Source of the DNA: Cupriavidus numazuensis
GTDB lineage: Bacteria; Pseudomonadota; Gammaproteobacteria; Burkholderiales; Burkholderiaceae
DNA length: 64,000 bases
Assembly: GCF_905397435.1 (NCBI RefSeq)
Contig: NZ_CAJPVI010000041.1
Coordinates: forward strand, 1 to 64,000
Direction: 5' to 3'
The notes under the pieces are model-generated. The model saw nothing but the letters and a program-made list of their open reading frames with translations. It searched no databases and was not told the DNA's origin. Positions 41,580 to 50,536 of this stretch are shown here, piece by piece. How positions within the stretch are numbered: position 1 is the first letter of the stretch; each line of letters opens with the position of its first letter. Position numbers and translations under genes: made by a program.

Positions 41580-43235
41580 TCAGGCCTGCGCCAGCGACGG
41601 CACCCCCTCTGTATCGGCGCGGCGCGTCCGCTGCGGCCGCACCTCTGCCTGCATGCTGACGCGGAAGGTCGCCACCGCGTCGCGCAGGCGTCCGGCCTGC
41701 TCTTCGAGCGAACCGGCCGCCGCTGCAGCCTGCTCCACCAGTGCCGCGTTCTGCTGCGTCACCTCATCCATCTGCGCCACGGCCTGGTTCACCTGTTCGA
41801 TGCCCGAGCTCTGTTCGGCCGATGCCGCGCTGATCTCGCTCATGATGTCCGTCACGCGCTTGACCGCCTGCACGATCTCGTCCATCGTCGTGCCGGCCTG
41901 GCCCACCAGCGCCGTGCCGTTGTCCACGCGCGCCACCGTGTCGCCGATCAGGCCCTTGATCTCCTTGGCCGCATTCGCGCTGCGCTGTGCAAGGCTGCGC
42001 ACCTCGCCTGCCACCACCGCAAAACCACGGCCCTGCTCACCCGCACGCGCGGCTTCCACCGCCGCGTTCAGCGCCAGGATGTTGGTCTGGAACGCAATGC
42101 CTTCGATCACGCCGATGATGTCCACGATCTTGCGCGACGCTTCGTTGATCTCTTCCATCGTGTTCACCACGCGGCCAACCACCTCGCCGCCGCGCACCGC
42201 GGTGTCCGACGCATTCGCCGCCAGGCCGCTCGCCTGACGCGCGTTGTCCGCGTTCTGGCGCACCGTGCTGGTCAGCTCTTCCATGCTCGAAGCGGTCTCT
42301 TCCAGCGACGCCGCCTGCTGCTCGGTGCGTTGCGACAGGTCGTTGTTGCCCGCGGCGACCTGATGGGTCGCCGACGAAATGCTGGCCATGCCTTCCTGGA
42401 TCTCGTGCACCACCGACAGCAGGCTGCGCTGCATGGTCTGCATGGCCTGCGCGAGTGCGCCGACCTCATCGCCCGAGCGGTGTTCAAAACTGGTGGTGAG
42501 GTCCCCCGCGCCCATGCGCAGGGCAAAGTCGAGCATTTCGCTAACGGGACGATGCACGCGCGACAGCAGCATCGTGCCGGTCGCGAAGGCGGTCACCGCC
42601 GCCAGCACGAATCCGCCCCACAGCCAAGGGCGTACCGCGGCAACGGCGTCGCCGCCGAATGCTTCGGCGGCCAGCAGCGCACCCAGGAAACAGACCAGCC
42701 CGCCGGCCTGCGACCACAGGATGCGCCGGCGCAGATTCAGGCGCGTGGCTCGGCCAAACCAGCCCGCCAGGCCAGTACGCACCACGGCGCCCTCGCGGAT
42801 AGCCAGGCCGTTCGCGCGTCCTTCGCGGAAGCGTGCATAAGCGGCGCTGGCCGCCTCGATTTGCTCGCGCGTGGCCATCGAGCGCACGGAGGTGTAGCCC
42901 ACCAGGCGGCCATCGATACGGGTCGGCGTGACCGTCGCGCTGACCCAGTAATAGTCGCCGTTCTTGCGGCGGTTCTTGACCATGCCCACCCACGAGCGGC
43001 CCGCCTGGATGCTCTGCCACAGGTCGGCAAAGGCTTCCGGCGGCATGTCGGGGTGACGCACCAGATTGTGCGCCGCGCCCAGCAGTTCCTGCGCGCTGAA
43101 GCCGCTCGCATCGATGAACGTACGGTTGGCGAAGGTGATGCGGCCTTTGAGGTCGGTACGCGAAATCAGGTAGTCGTCAGGGGAAAGCTTGTATTCGTTT
43201 TGCGTGACGGGTTGGTTGTTTCGCATGTATGACAT
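41580..43235 (-). CDS. aer: Aer-like PAS-domain chemoreceptor
   Basis: 551-residue receptor of the Aer type, sensing redox/oxygen through an N-terminal PAS domain (about 15-120). That domain matches enteric Aer well: 'TDLKGRITFANRTFIDASGFSAQELLGAAHNLVRHPDMPPEAFADLWQ' region and 'NRRKNGDYYWVSATVTPTR'. A hydrophobic hairpin (about 170-225) anchors it, followed by HAMP and the MCP signalling domain. There is no periplasmic domain and no DWSAF-type tail. M1 (43235) or M4 (43226, MRNNQPVTQ) may be the start. It lies 80 bases upstream of the other receptor. Confidence 0.9.
   Translation of the reverse strand: MSYMRNNQPVTQNEYKLSPDDYLISRTDLKGRITFANRTFIDASGFSAQELLGAAHNLVRHPDMPPEAFADLWQSIQAGRSWVGMVKNRRKNGDYYWVSATVTPTRIDGRLVGYTSVRSMATREQIEAASAAYARFREGRANGLAIREGAVVRTGLAGWFGRATRLNLRRRILWSQAGGLVCFLGALLAAEAFGGDAVAAVRPWLWGGFVLAAVTAFATGTMLLSRVHRPVSEMLDFALRMGAGDLTTSFEHRSGDEVGALAQAMQTMQRSLLSVVHEIQEGMASISSATHQVAAGNNDLSQRTEQQAASLEETASSMEELTSTVRQNADNARQASGLAANASDTAVRGGEVVGRVVNTMEEINEASRKIVDIIGVIEGIAFQTNILALNAAVEAARAGEQGRGFAVVAGEVRSLAQRSANAAKEIKGLIGDTVARVDNGTALVGQAGTTMDEIVQAVKRVTDIMSEISAASAEQSSGIEQVNQAVAQMDEVTQQNAALVEQAAAAAGSLEEQAGRLRDAVATFRVSMQAEVRPQRTRRADTEGVPSLAQA
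41865..42346. repeat. Direct repeat copy 2, MCP signalling segment
   Basis: Partner of 40141-40622 (see there), located in the Aer-like gene. Identity falls off sharply toward the HAMP side and is lower toward the C-terminal side. Confidence 0.75.
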
Positions 43236-43384
43236 TGACAGCTAGCTTCGGGCACGGCGGCTGCGACAGCAGCACCACTCAAAGCGGTTTGGCAGGGGGC
43301 GGCGGCACGGGATGGGTGCCGGCTCCGCTGGCCGGGCCGGGCGGGTTTTGCCCGCGGCCGGAGCGACCAGCGTTCGGGCGTGGC

Positions 43385-43861
43385 TCAGGCCAGCGCTTCG
43401 AGCGCGGCAAGCTCTTCGGTATTGAGGAGCTTCTCGATATTCACCAGGATCAGCATGCGCTCGTCGACCGAACCCAGCCCGCGGATATAGTCGGTGGCGA
43501 GTTCGCTGGTGAAGTGCGGGGTAGGCTTGATCTGCGCCGGCGCCAGCGTAAGCACGTCGGACACGCCATCGACGACGATGCCGGTGGTGCGGTCGCTGAG
43601 GTCGACGATGATCACGACGGTGTATTGGTCGTAGCTGATCTTTTCCTGGCGGAACCGGATGCGCAGGTCGATGATCGGCACGATCGTACCGCGCAGGTTG
43701 ATCACGCCCTTGATGTAGTCTGGCGCATTGGCGATCTGCGTCACGGACTCGTAGCCGCGGATCTCCTGGACCTTCAGGATGTCAACGCCGTACTCCTCGC
43801 GCCCGAGCCGGAACGTCAGGAATTCCTCGCCGGCGCCTTCCGCCTTGTCGATCTGTTTCAT
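43385..43861 (-). CDS. cheW: Second CheW-type coupling protein
   Basis: 158-residue CheW paralogue ('EFLTFRLGREEYGVDILKVQEIRGY', 'NLRGTIVPIIDLRIRF'). It is similar to the operon CheW but clearly diverged. Start at 43861, with a G-run about ten bases upstream; the longer frame is not CheW-like. It sits directly upstream of the Aer-like receptor, so it may couple that receptor cluster to CheA. Confidence 0.92.
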   Translation of the reverse strand: MKQIDKAEGAGEEFLTFRLGREEYGVDILKVQEIRGYESVTQIANAPDYIKGVINLRGTIVPIIDLRIRFRQEKISYDQYTVVIIVDLSDRTTGIVVDGVSDVLTLAPAQIKPTPHFTSELATDYIRGLGSVDERMLILVNIEKLLNTEELAALEALA

Positions 43862-44043
43862 CGTTGCTTTGCCCCCCGGTTGGCTGCTGGTGACTCGTGT
43901 CCGCCGAGGCACCATGCAGGCGCCGGCGGCACGGGGACCTTTTCACTTTGTCCCCCATTATTTACGGCAGCGCGGCGAGTGCCTGAAGGGCTACGCATGG
44001 CAATTCGACCCCTTCGTTAGTGGGGGATTGCGTGAATGGCCGT

Positions 44044-44421
44044 TCAGTTGCCCAGCGCGGCCACCGCGGCCATGAGCTGGTCCGGATCGAAGGGCTTGGG
44101 TAGAAAGCCAGATGCCCCGGCCTCGCGCGCCTGCTCGCGGATGCGATCGTCGGCTTCGGTGGTCAGCATCAGGATGGGAATGCGTGCATAGCGTTCGGTC
44201 GCGCGCAGGTGGCGGATCAGCGTCAGCCCGTCCATACCGGGCATGACCTGGTCGGTCAGCAGCACGTCGAAGCTCGCTTGCGCAGCGAGCGCCTGTGCCT
44301 GGTCTCCATCGGCGGCCTCGGTCACTGTATAGCCGCCGGCGCGCAGGCATGCGGCAATCATGCGACGCAGGGACGGCGAATCATCGACGACGAGGATGCT
44401 GGGAACAGACGTGGGAGGCAT
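44044..44421 (-). CDS. Stand-alone CheY-like receiver
   Basis: 125-residue receiver domain with the acidic pair in 'ILVVDDSPSLRRM', phospho-acceptor Asp57 in 'LLTDQVMPGMDG', conserved Thr in 'ILMLTTEAD' and Lys in 'LPKPFDPDQL'. It has no output domain, so it acts by protein contact or as a phosphate sink. It differs from CheY (Gln-Val after the Asp). It lies between the second cheW and the GGDEF-EAL gene on the same strand. Confidence 0.9.
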   Translation of the reverse strand: MPPTSVPSILVVDDSPSLRRMIAACLRAGGYTVTEAADGDQAQALAAQASFDVLLTDQVMPGMDGLTLIRHLRATERYARIPILMLTTEADDRIREQAREAGASGFLPKPFDPDQLMAAVAALGN

Positions 44422-44635
44422 GGTGGCTCCGTGGGCACACGGCGGTTGGATCCGTCAGGGGCATGACGCAGCCGGCGGCGGACAGGCCGGCGCGGGCTGC
44501 GGGGATTGCCGTCAGGGCAATGGCGGCCTGCCGCAATGGATATCGGCAGGCTTATGCAGCAGCTTGAGGGAATAAGGGAGTAAGGGGATAAGCGGAGCGT
44601 GTTGTGGTCGTCTTGCGCCGCTGATGCGCAGCGCG

Positions 44636-46618
44636 TCAGCGCACGGCCTGGACTTCGCGCGCGGCGTCCTTCTGCTCGAGCGCCTCGGCAAATCCCGCGG
44701 CATCCAGCGGCAGCGACAGCAGGTAGCCCTGCACCTCGTCGCAGCCCATCTCGTTCAGGATGTCGAGTTGCGACGTCGATTCCACGCCTTCGGCCACCAC
44801 CCTCATGCGCAGCTCGTGTGCGAGCGCCACCATGGAGCCGACGATGGCCCGGCCCTGCGCATCGGCATCGAGGCCACCGATCAGCGTCCGGTCGATCTTC
44901 AGCGTGCCGACGCGCAGCCGCTTCAGGTAGCCGAGGCTCGAATAGCCGCTGCCGAAGTCGTCCAGCGCCACCTGGATGCCAAGCGATTGCAGTTCGGCCA
45001 GCGTTTCGAGCGACTTGGCGATGTCCTTCATGGCCGCCGTCTCGGTGATTTCGAGCGTGATGGCCGACGGCGGGATGTCGTGCTGGTGGATCTGCTCGAG
45101 CAGGTATTGCGGGAAATTGCGGCTGGCAAAGCGCAGGCCCGATACGTTGATGGCCACCGGCACCAGCGGCAACCCGGCGTCCTGCCACTGGCGCACGTGC
45201 CGGCATACGCTGGCAATGACCCAGTCATCGAGCTTGTCGATCTGGCTGGACTGCTCGGCCACGGCAATGAACTCGGCCGGGCTGACCTGGCCGAGCGCCG
45301 GGTGGCGCCAGCGGCAAAGCGCTTCGGCGCCGACCACGGTGCGCCGCCGCGCGTCGAACTTGGGCTGGAACTGCAGCGACAGCGCGTCGTCCTGGATCGC
45401 CGTCCACAGGTCGCGCCGGATCACGCGCGTGCGGCGCGCACGCTCGCCGGCCGCACTGTTGAACAGGCGCACCTGGTTGGAGCCGCTTTCGCGCGCCTCG
45501 GTCAGGCTCACGCGGGCGGCCTGCATCAGCGACTCGGACGTCTGGGCATCGCGCGGATAGATGGCAATGCCGATGTTCACGCCGATCTGCATCTGCAGGC
45601 CGCGCGACGCCACGAACTCGGCCAGCGAGCCGAGCACGCGCGAGCCCAGTTCCTGCGCCCGGCCGTGGTGGACCATTTCGGGCACCCCGACCGCAAATTC
45701 GTCACGCGCGAGCCGGGCCAGGAAATCGTGGGGTTCCAGCGCGGCCTGGGCCAGCGCGCCGGCATCCTGCGCGAGGATGTCATCCGCGCGCACTTCAAAG
45801 ACTTCGTCGACTTCGCGGAAATCCGCGACATGGATCAGCAGGACGGCACAGCTGCTTTCGGCCAGCCGCGCCTGGGCGATCGCCTGGTCGAGCCAGCGCC
45901 CGAACGCGACCCGGTCCGGCATGGCCGTGGCGACGCTGTACTCGGCCACGGTGCCCTGGCCGCGCGCGCCGGGCCGCACGACCAGGCGCCCGGGAATCCG
46001 TCCGCCACGCCGGATCTGCCGCGACTCCACCACGCGCAAGGCGCCAGACGCGTCGTCGGACAGCTCGTCGGTGATGCCAGCCGCATTGCGCTTTGGCGCC
46101 GCCACCCAGCCGCGCGACTGCGCCTTGTGGACGAGGAACATCAGCAGGCACAGCGCGGTCAGCCCACCCGCCAGCCAGGCCGGATGCGGCAATCCCGCCG
46201 CGTCGATGCATGCGCGTGCAGTCATGGAACCGGCGCCGCAGACCCGGCCAAGCCGGGTACCCGCCACCGCCACCAGCCCGGCGCCGGCCAGTGCCGAGGC
46301 AATCGCCGCGCCGCGCCAGAGCCGCGCGCCCTGCCTGAGCCACGCAAACAGCAACTTGCCCGCAGAGGTAGCGGCGGCGGCAACGGCAAAGGCCGCCGCC
46401 ATCTGGGCAGTTTCATTGGCCGCCGGCACCGCGCCGGAGCTGATTACCACTACGAACGGCAATCCGACTGTCAGTTGCGACAGCAGCGCGGCGGACCACG
46501 TCAGCGCGCGCAATGGGCGGCGAGCCCCTACCTCCGGCCGTGCCTGGCGACCGCCGAGAACGGCGGCCACGCCGAGCAGGGCGGCCAGCAGCAAAAGGGC
46601 GGTACTCAAGGCGATCAT
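44636..46618 (-). CDS. Membrane GGDEF-EAL protein, likely c-di-GMP phosphodiesterase
   Basis: 660 residues. About five transmembrane helices lie in 1-165. A degenerate GGDEF domain (about 225-385) has ARDEF (304-308) in place of GGDEF and is unlikely to make c-di-GMP. The EAL domain (about 400-645) keeps Glu432-Ala-Leu in 'GAEALCRWRHP', 'LDDFGSGYSSL', 'LKIDRTLI' and 'VVAEGVES', so phosphodiesterase activity is plausible. Lowering c-di-GMP favours motility, which fits its place among chemotaxis genes. There is no clear ribosome binding site before the ATG at 46618, but the first helix begins there. Confidence 0.9.
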   Translation of the reverse strand: MIALSTALLLLAALLGVAAVLGGRQARPEVGARRPLRALTWSAALLSQLTVGLPFVVVISSGAVPAANETAQMAAAFAVAAAATSAGKLLFAWLRQGARLWRGAAIASALAGAGLVAVAGTRLGRVCGAGSMTARACIDAAGLPHPAWLAGGLTALCLLMFLVHKAQSRGWVAAPKRNAAGITDELSDDASGALRVVESRQIRRGGRIPGRLVVRPGARGQGTVAEYSVATAMPDRVAFGRWLDQAIAQARLAESSCAVLLIHVADFREVDEVFEVRADDILAQDAGALAQAALEPHDFLARLARDEFAVGVPEMVHHGRAQELGSRVLGSLAEFVASRGLQMQIGVNIGIAIYPRDAQTSESLMQAARVSLTEARESGSNQVRLFNSAAGERARRTRVIRRDLWTAIQDDALSLQFQPKFDARRRTVVGAEALCRWRHPALGQVSPAEFIAVAEQSSQIDKLDDWVIASVCRHVRQWQDAGLPLVPVAINVSGLRFASRNFPQYLLEQIHQHDIPPSAITLEITETAAMKDIAKSLETLAELQSLGIQVALDDFGSGYSSLGYLKRLRVGTLKIDRTLIGGLDADAQGRAIVGSMVALAHELRMRVVAEGVESTSQLDILNEMGCDEVQGYLLSLPLDAAGFAEALEQKDAAREVQAVR

Positions 46619-46728
46619 GCGATTGCGCGGAAATTAAAAGAATGCGCGAACACTCGGGCGGTGCGAGGCAAACCCCGAATCATGGCACTTTGCAGTCGCG
46701 CTGTGAACAAGGCAATACTTCATCCGTG

Positions 46729-48441
46729 CTAGAAAGCGCTCCAGTCGTCGTCCGCGCCACCCTGCACCGCCGCAACCGCGCGCGCAGGACGTACCGTGGC
46801 GGATGGACGGGCCAGCGTTGCCGCCGCGCGCGGCTTGACCGGCTTTGCCTGCGGCGTGCGCACGGCGACTTGCGCAACTGTACCGGCTCCGCCGCCCAGA
46901 TTGAATACCGAAACCACACTCTTGAGCTTGCGGGCCTGCTCTTCCAGCGAACCGGCGGCCGCAGCCGCCTCTTCCACCAGCGCGGCATTCTGCTGCGTGA
47001 CCTGGTCCATCTGGGTGACGGCCTGGTTCACCTGTTCAATACCGCTGGTCTGCTCCTGCGAGGCAGCGCCGATCTCGTTCATGATGTCGGTGACCCGGCG
47101 CACAGCCTGCACGATCTCGCCCATGGTCTGGCCAGCCTCCGCTACCAGGCGCGTCCCGCTTTCCACGCGCTGGCCGGATTCACTGATCAGCGCCTCGATC
47201 TCCTTGGCCGCGGTCGCGGAGCGCTGCGCCAGGCTGCGCACTTCCCCCGCCACCACCGCGAAGCCCCGCCCCTGCTCGCCCGCACGGGCCGCTTCGACCG
47301 CGGCATTGAGCGCGAGGATATTCGTCTGGAATGCGATGCCTTCGATCACGCTGATGATCTCGACCACCTTGCGCGAGGCGTCGTTGATCTCGTTCATGGT
47401 GTCGACCACGCGGCCGACCACGTCCCCACCCTTGACAGCGATCTGCGAAGCCTCACCGGCCAATATGCCGGCCTGGCGGGCATTGTCTGCGTTCTGGCGC
47501 ACAACGGTCGTCAGCTCTTCCATGCTGGCGGCGGTCTCCTCGAGCGAGGAAGCCTGCTCTTCAGTGCGTTGGGACAGGTCCAGGTTGCCACTCGAAATCT
47601 GTTCGGTGGCCGATGCCATGGAGTCCGCGCCAACGCGCACGTCGGACACGATCTTGTGAAGGCTGTCCTGCATGGCCGCCAGCGCCTGCATCATGCGTCC
47701 GACTTCGTTGCGGGACACCGTGCTGATGCGCGAGCTCAGGTCGCCGCGTGCGATCCGCTCCATCACCGTCAGCGCTTCCTGGACCGGGCGGACGATGGCG
47801 CGGTTCAAAGTCACGGTGCACAGTGCCGCAATGGCAAGCCCCGCGACGATCAGCACGATCGACAGCATGCGGATCCGACCGAAGCGTGCCTGCGCCGCAT
47901 CGAAGCTGTCCTGGCCGGTCGTCAACTGGAATTTCTGCAGCGCTTCATGCGCCGTCGACAAGCTGCGCTGCAGTTCGGGCACGACCTTGCTGGCCAGCCG
48001 AACCGCCTCTCCATTGTTTCCGGCCAGTGAAGCCTTCTGCAACGGCTCGATGCCCTGCGTCATGAAGTCCGTACGCTTGCGTCCGAGTTCGTCGGCGAGC
48101 GCCTTCTCCTGGTCGTTCTGCGGCAGGCTCATATAGCGCTTCCAGGCGGAATCCGAGGCCTCGACGAAAACCCTGGAGCGATCGACGTTGACCTTGGGGT
48201 CATCCAGCTCGCCCTGCATGACGTTGCGATCAAGCGCCAGGCGCATACGCACCGTGGCCAGCATGGCGTCACTCAGCGCCATCGTCGAGGCGAGCTGGTT
48301 CGAATACGTTTCCTTCAATGCGTCATTGCTCTGAGAAATTCCGTGCAGCCCTGCGCCCCCCATCAGGATGAGCAGCAACGACAACGTGGCCATGGCGCCC
48401 CTTAACAGGGTCTTGATCTGGATATTGTTCTCGAATGGCAT
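46729..48441 (-). CDS. Methyl-accepting chemotaxis protein with Tar-like sensor
   Basis: 570-residue chemoreceptor. TM1 is at about 12-35, a Tar/Tsr-like periplasmic four-helix bundle (about 36-190: 'QLASTMALSDAMLATVRMRLALDRNVM') follows, TM2 is at about 192-214, then HAMP and the MCP signalling domain with the conserved tip. An Ala/Pro/Arg-rich linker ends in DWSAF, the likely CheR/CheB docking pentapeptide. Start at 48441 (MPFENNIQIKTLLRG). A sigma-28-like promoter is about 85 bases upstream. Gene order suggests it is first in the line leading to the GGDEF-EAL and receiver genes. Confidence 0.93.
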   Translation of the reverse strand: MPFENNIQIKTLLRGAMATLSLLLILMGGAGLHGISQSNDALKETYSNQLASTMALSDAMLATVRMRLALDRNVMQGELDDPKVNVDRSRVFVEASDSAWKRYMSLPQNDQEKALADELGRKRTDFMTQGIEPLQKASLAGNNGEAVRLASKVVPELQRSLSTAHEALQKFQLTTGQDSFDAAQARFGRIRMLSIVLIVAGLAIAALCTVTLNRAIVRPVQEALTVMERIARGDLSSRISTVSRNEVGRMMQALAAMQDSLHKIVSDVRVGADSMASATEQISSGNLDLSQRTEEQASSLEETAASMEELTTVVRQNADNARQAGILAGEASQIAVKGGDVVGRVVDTMNEINDASRKVVEIISVIEGIAFQTNILALNAAVEAARAGEQGRGFAVVAGEVRSLAQRSATAAKEIEALISESGQRVESGTRLVAEAGQTMGEIVQAVRRVTDIMNEIGAASQEQTSGIEQVNQAVTQMDQVTQQNAALVEEAAAAAGSLEEQARKLKSVVSVFNLGGGAGTVAQVAVRTPQAKPVKPRAAATLARPSATVRPARAVAAVQGGADDDWSAF

Positions 48442-48526
48442 GATGAATGCGACGGTAGGCAATCCGCAGGACCCACCCCTGGCCCCGGTACGGCGAACCG
48501 ACACCCCGACGATCCGCCCTGCCCGG

Positions 48527-48553
48527 ATAACGGCGGGTACCACTGGTTCTTGA
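48527..48553 (-). promoter_or_regulatory. Sigma-28-like promoter for chemoreceptor
   Basis: On the minus strand: TCAAGAAC (48553-48546), 11 bases, GCCGTTAT (48534-48527). It is a weaker match than the flgK site, but it is correctly placed about 85 bases before the start codon and shares the GCCGTTA core of the flhB site. Confidence 0.5.
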
Positions 48554-48894
48554 GGCAATCTCAAATCCTGCGGCGCGTCATCAGGAAATGTCGGATATAC
48601 CGCACGTGACGTATCTCCGACATCGTCGTGGATGCGAAAAATGTCATTTCGGGCAGGTCGGTCGCAGCACCATGCGGGATTATCTGTATTTCAATTGCGA
48701 AGTCCCGCCGACACCCGCGGCAAGGTGCGAAAAAAACAATTGACCCATTTGTCCCAGTTCCACACGGGCGCCGCAGACGGGCAATTCGCCAGCACGGTGC
48801 AGGCCAACGCTGCGACATGGCATGCCCGGAAAAGTTCATGAGAAAACCGCTGGAGAATCTTCCTAATTTTGCATGCCAAACACTGATGAAGGAT

Positions 48895-48922
48895 TTGCAG
48901 CGGCGCGCGAGCCCGATATAAT
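48895..48922 (+). promoter_or_regulatory. Sigma-70 promoter of the hns-like gene
   Basis: TTGCAG (48895-48900), 16-base spacer, TATAAT (48917-48922), a consensus -10. It ends about 40 bases before the ATG at 48964. This suits strong constitutive expression of a nucleoid protein. Confidence 0.75.
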
Positions 48923-48963
48923 GCTTTTCGACATTCCGCACCCACCCGATACCCGAGGATCAA

Positions 48964-49275
48964 ATGGCGACGACTTATCAGGAAATCGTTCAGAAAATCA
49001 ACGAACTGCAAAAGCAGGCCGAGGAAATCAAGGCCCGTGAGCAAGCCGCAGTGATTGCCGATATTCGTGAGAAAATCGACCAATATGGCCTGACGGCGGA
49101 AGACCTCGGTTTTGGCGTGAAGGCCGTGGCCGGCAAGAAGGCGGCCAACCGCAAGGTGCCCGTGCGTTATCGCGACAGCGCCGGCAACACCTGGACTGGC
49201 CGCGGCAAGCGTCCGGGCTGGTTGACCCAGGCCCTGGCGGCCGGCAAATCGGTGGACGATTTCCTGATCCGCTGA
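48964..49275 (+). CDS. H-NS family nucleoid-associated protein
   Basis: 103-residue H-NS-like protein of the short Bv3F/BpH3 type common in Burkholderiaceae. The N-terminal coiled coil (residues 1-45: 'EIVQKINELQKQAEEIKAREQ') mediates oligomerisation. The C-terminal DNA-binding domain has 'VRYRDSAGNTWTGRGKRPGWL' (about 67-87), including the conserved T-W-(T/S)-G-R-G-K-R-P core that enters the minor groove of AT-rich DNA. It silences AT-rich, often acquired, genes. It has its own promoter and a strong terminator, so it is monocistronic. Confidence 0.94.
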   Translation: MATTYQEIVQKINELQKQAEEIKAREQAAVIADIREKIDQYGLTAEDLGFGVKAVAGKKAANRKVPVRYRDSAGNTWTGRGKRPGWLTQALAAGKSVDDFLIR

Positions 49276-49299
49276 TCATTCGGTTGCTTCTGCCAAAGC

Positions 49300-49330
49300 A
49301 AAACGCCACGGAAACCTCCGTGGCGTTTTT
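49300..49330. terminator. Bidirectional intrinsic terminator (hns-like / galE)
   Basis: Perfect 13-base stem (49300-49312 with 49317-49329), core ACGCCACGGA/TCCGTGGCGT, loop AACC. The 3' arm runs into a T-run on the plus strand; on the minus strand the stem also ends in TTTTGCTTT. It lies between the convergent hns-like and galE stops and probably serves both. Confidence 0.88.
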
Positions 49331-49385
49331 GTTTTGGGCGTTTGCCGCAGGTCGCGGCAACGCAGAAACGGGTACGCCCTGGATT

Positions 49386-50405
49386 TCAGGCGTCAAAGCC
49401 GTTGGGGTTGGTGGACTGCCAGCGCCACGAATCCACGCACATGCGATCGAGGTCGTGACGCGCGCGCCAGCCCAACAGTTGGTGAGCCAGAGCGGGATCG
49501 GCATAGCACGATGCAATATCGCCGGGCCGGCGCGCCACGATCTCGTAAGGCACCGGACGGCCGCTTGCCCGCTGGTACGCCGCCACGACTTCCAGCACGC
49601 TGTAGCCACGACCGGTGCCAAGGTTGACCGTCATGCTCTGGCCCCGGTCGCGCAAGCAGACCAGCGCGGCCAGGTGGCCGTCAGCCAGGTCGCAGACGTG
49701 GATGTAATCGCGTACACCGGTGCCGTCCGGCGTCGGATAGTCGCCGCCGAATACCATGAGCTTTTCACGCCGGCCGCCAGCGACCTGTGCGACATAAGGC
49801 ATGAGGTTATTCGGAATGCCGCGCGGGTCTTCGCCGATCAGGCCACTTTCATGCGCGCCAACCGGGTTGAAATACCGAAGGTAGGCAATGCGCCACTCGG
49901 GATCCGATTTTTCGAGATCGCGCAGGATTTGCTCGCCCATCAGCTTGGTCTGGCCATAGGGGTTGGTGGCCGAAAGGGGGAAATCCTCAAGAATCGGCAC
50001 CGCATGCGGATTGCCATAGACAGTGGCCGACGAACTGAACACCAGTTGTTTTACCCCGGCGTCGCGCATGGCCGCGCACAGCGTAAGCATGCCGTCGAGG
50101 TTGTTGCTGTAATACTCGAGCGGCTGGCTGACGGATTCCCCTACCGCCTTGAGCGCAGCGAAATGGATTGCGCCGGCGATGTCATGTTCGGCGAACAGGC
50201 GATCCAGGAGCGCGCGGTCGCGGACATCGCCCTCGACAAAATGCGGGGCCTGCCCGGTAATGGTTGCCAGCCGGTCCACCACTACACGGTTGCTATTGCA
50301 CAGATTATCGAGCCCGATCACCTTGTAGCCGGCGTTGAGCAATGCCACCCATGTATGGGAAGCGATATAGCCGGTAGCACCGGTAAGCAGCAACGTCTGG
50401 GACAT
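49386..50405 (-). CDS. galE: UDP-glucose 4-epimerase
   Basis: 339-residue extended SDR. It interconverts UDP-glucose and UDP-galactose in the cytoplasm, supplying galactose for surface polysaccharide. NAD+ loop GATGYIA at residues 9-15, catalytic Ser126 (SSSATVYG), Tyr150 and Lys154 (YGQTK) at the expected places, 'RYFNPVGAH' and 'RDYIHVCDLADGHLAAL' as in GalE. Length is typical. It stands alone, between the shared terminator and a divergent-looking 131-base gap before the recombinase-like gene. Confidence 0.95.
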   Translation of the reverse strand: MSQTLLLTGATGYIASHTWVALLNAGYKVIGLDNLCNSNRVVVDRLATITGQAPHFVEGDVRDRALLDRLFAEHDIAGAIHFAALKAVGESVSQPLEYYSNNLDGMLTLCAAMRDAGVKQLVFSSSATVYGNPHAVPILEDFPLSATNPYGQTKLMGEQILRDLEKSDPEWRIAYLRYFNPVGAHESGLIGEDPRGIPNNLMPYVAQVAGGRREKLMVFGGDYPTPDGTGVRDYIHVCDLADGHLAALVCLRDRGQSMTVNLGTGRGYSVLEVVAAYQRASGRPVPYEIVARRPGDIASCYADPALAHQLLGWRARHDLDRMCVDSWRWQSTNPNGFDA

Positions 50406-50536
50406 GGAAATTCAGTAATCAATCAGAAAAACGATGGGCGAACATCGACCATCGGAGGCAGCCGACTCAGTGCGGTGTGTGCAGCACACGCCGGAACAAC
50501 CTCTATTATCGCCGACGCAGCGACGGCCGGCCTGGG

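Larger units (their letters stand above)
48442..48963. other. 522-base divergent region between chemoreceptor and hns-like gene
   Basis: It holds promoters in both directions: a sigma-28-like site for the receptor and a good sigma-70 promoter for the H-NS-like gene. The middle part (48600-48880) has no recognisable gene; short open frames there do not resemble any family. Confidence 0.55.

Noticed and set aside
44624..46732. Plus-strand open frame of about 700 codons opposite the GGDEF-EAL gene
   Set aside because: EAL-domain motifs are on the minus strand; the antisense frame is a GC artefact.
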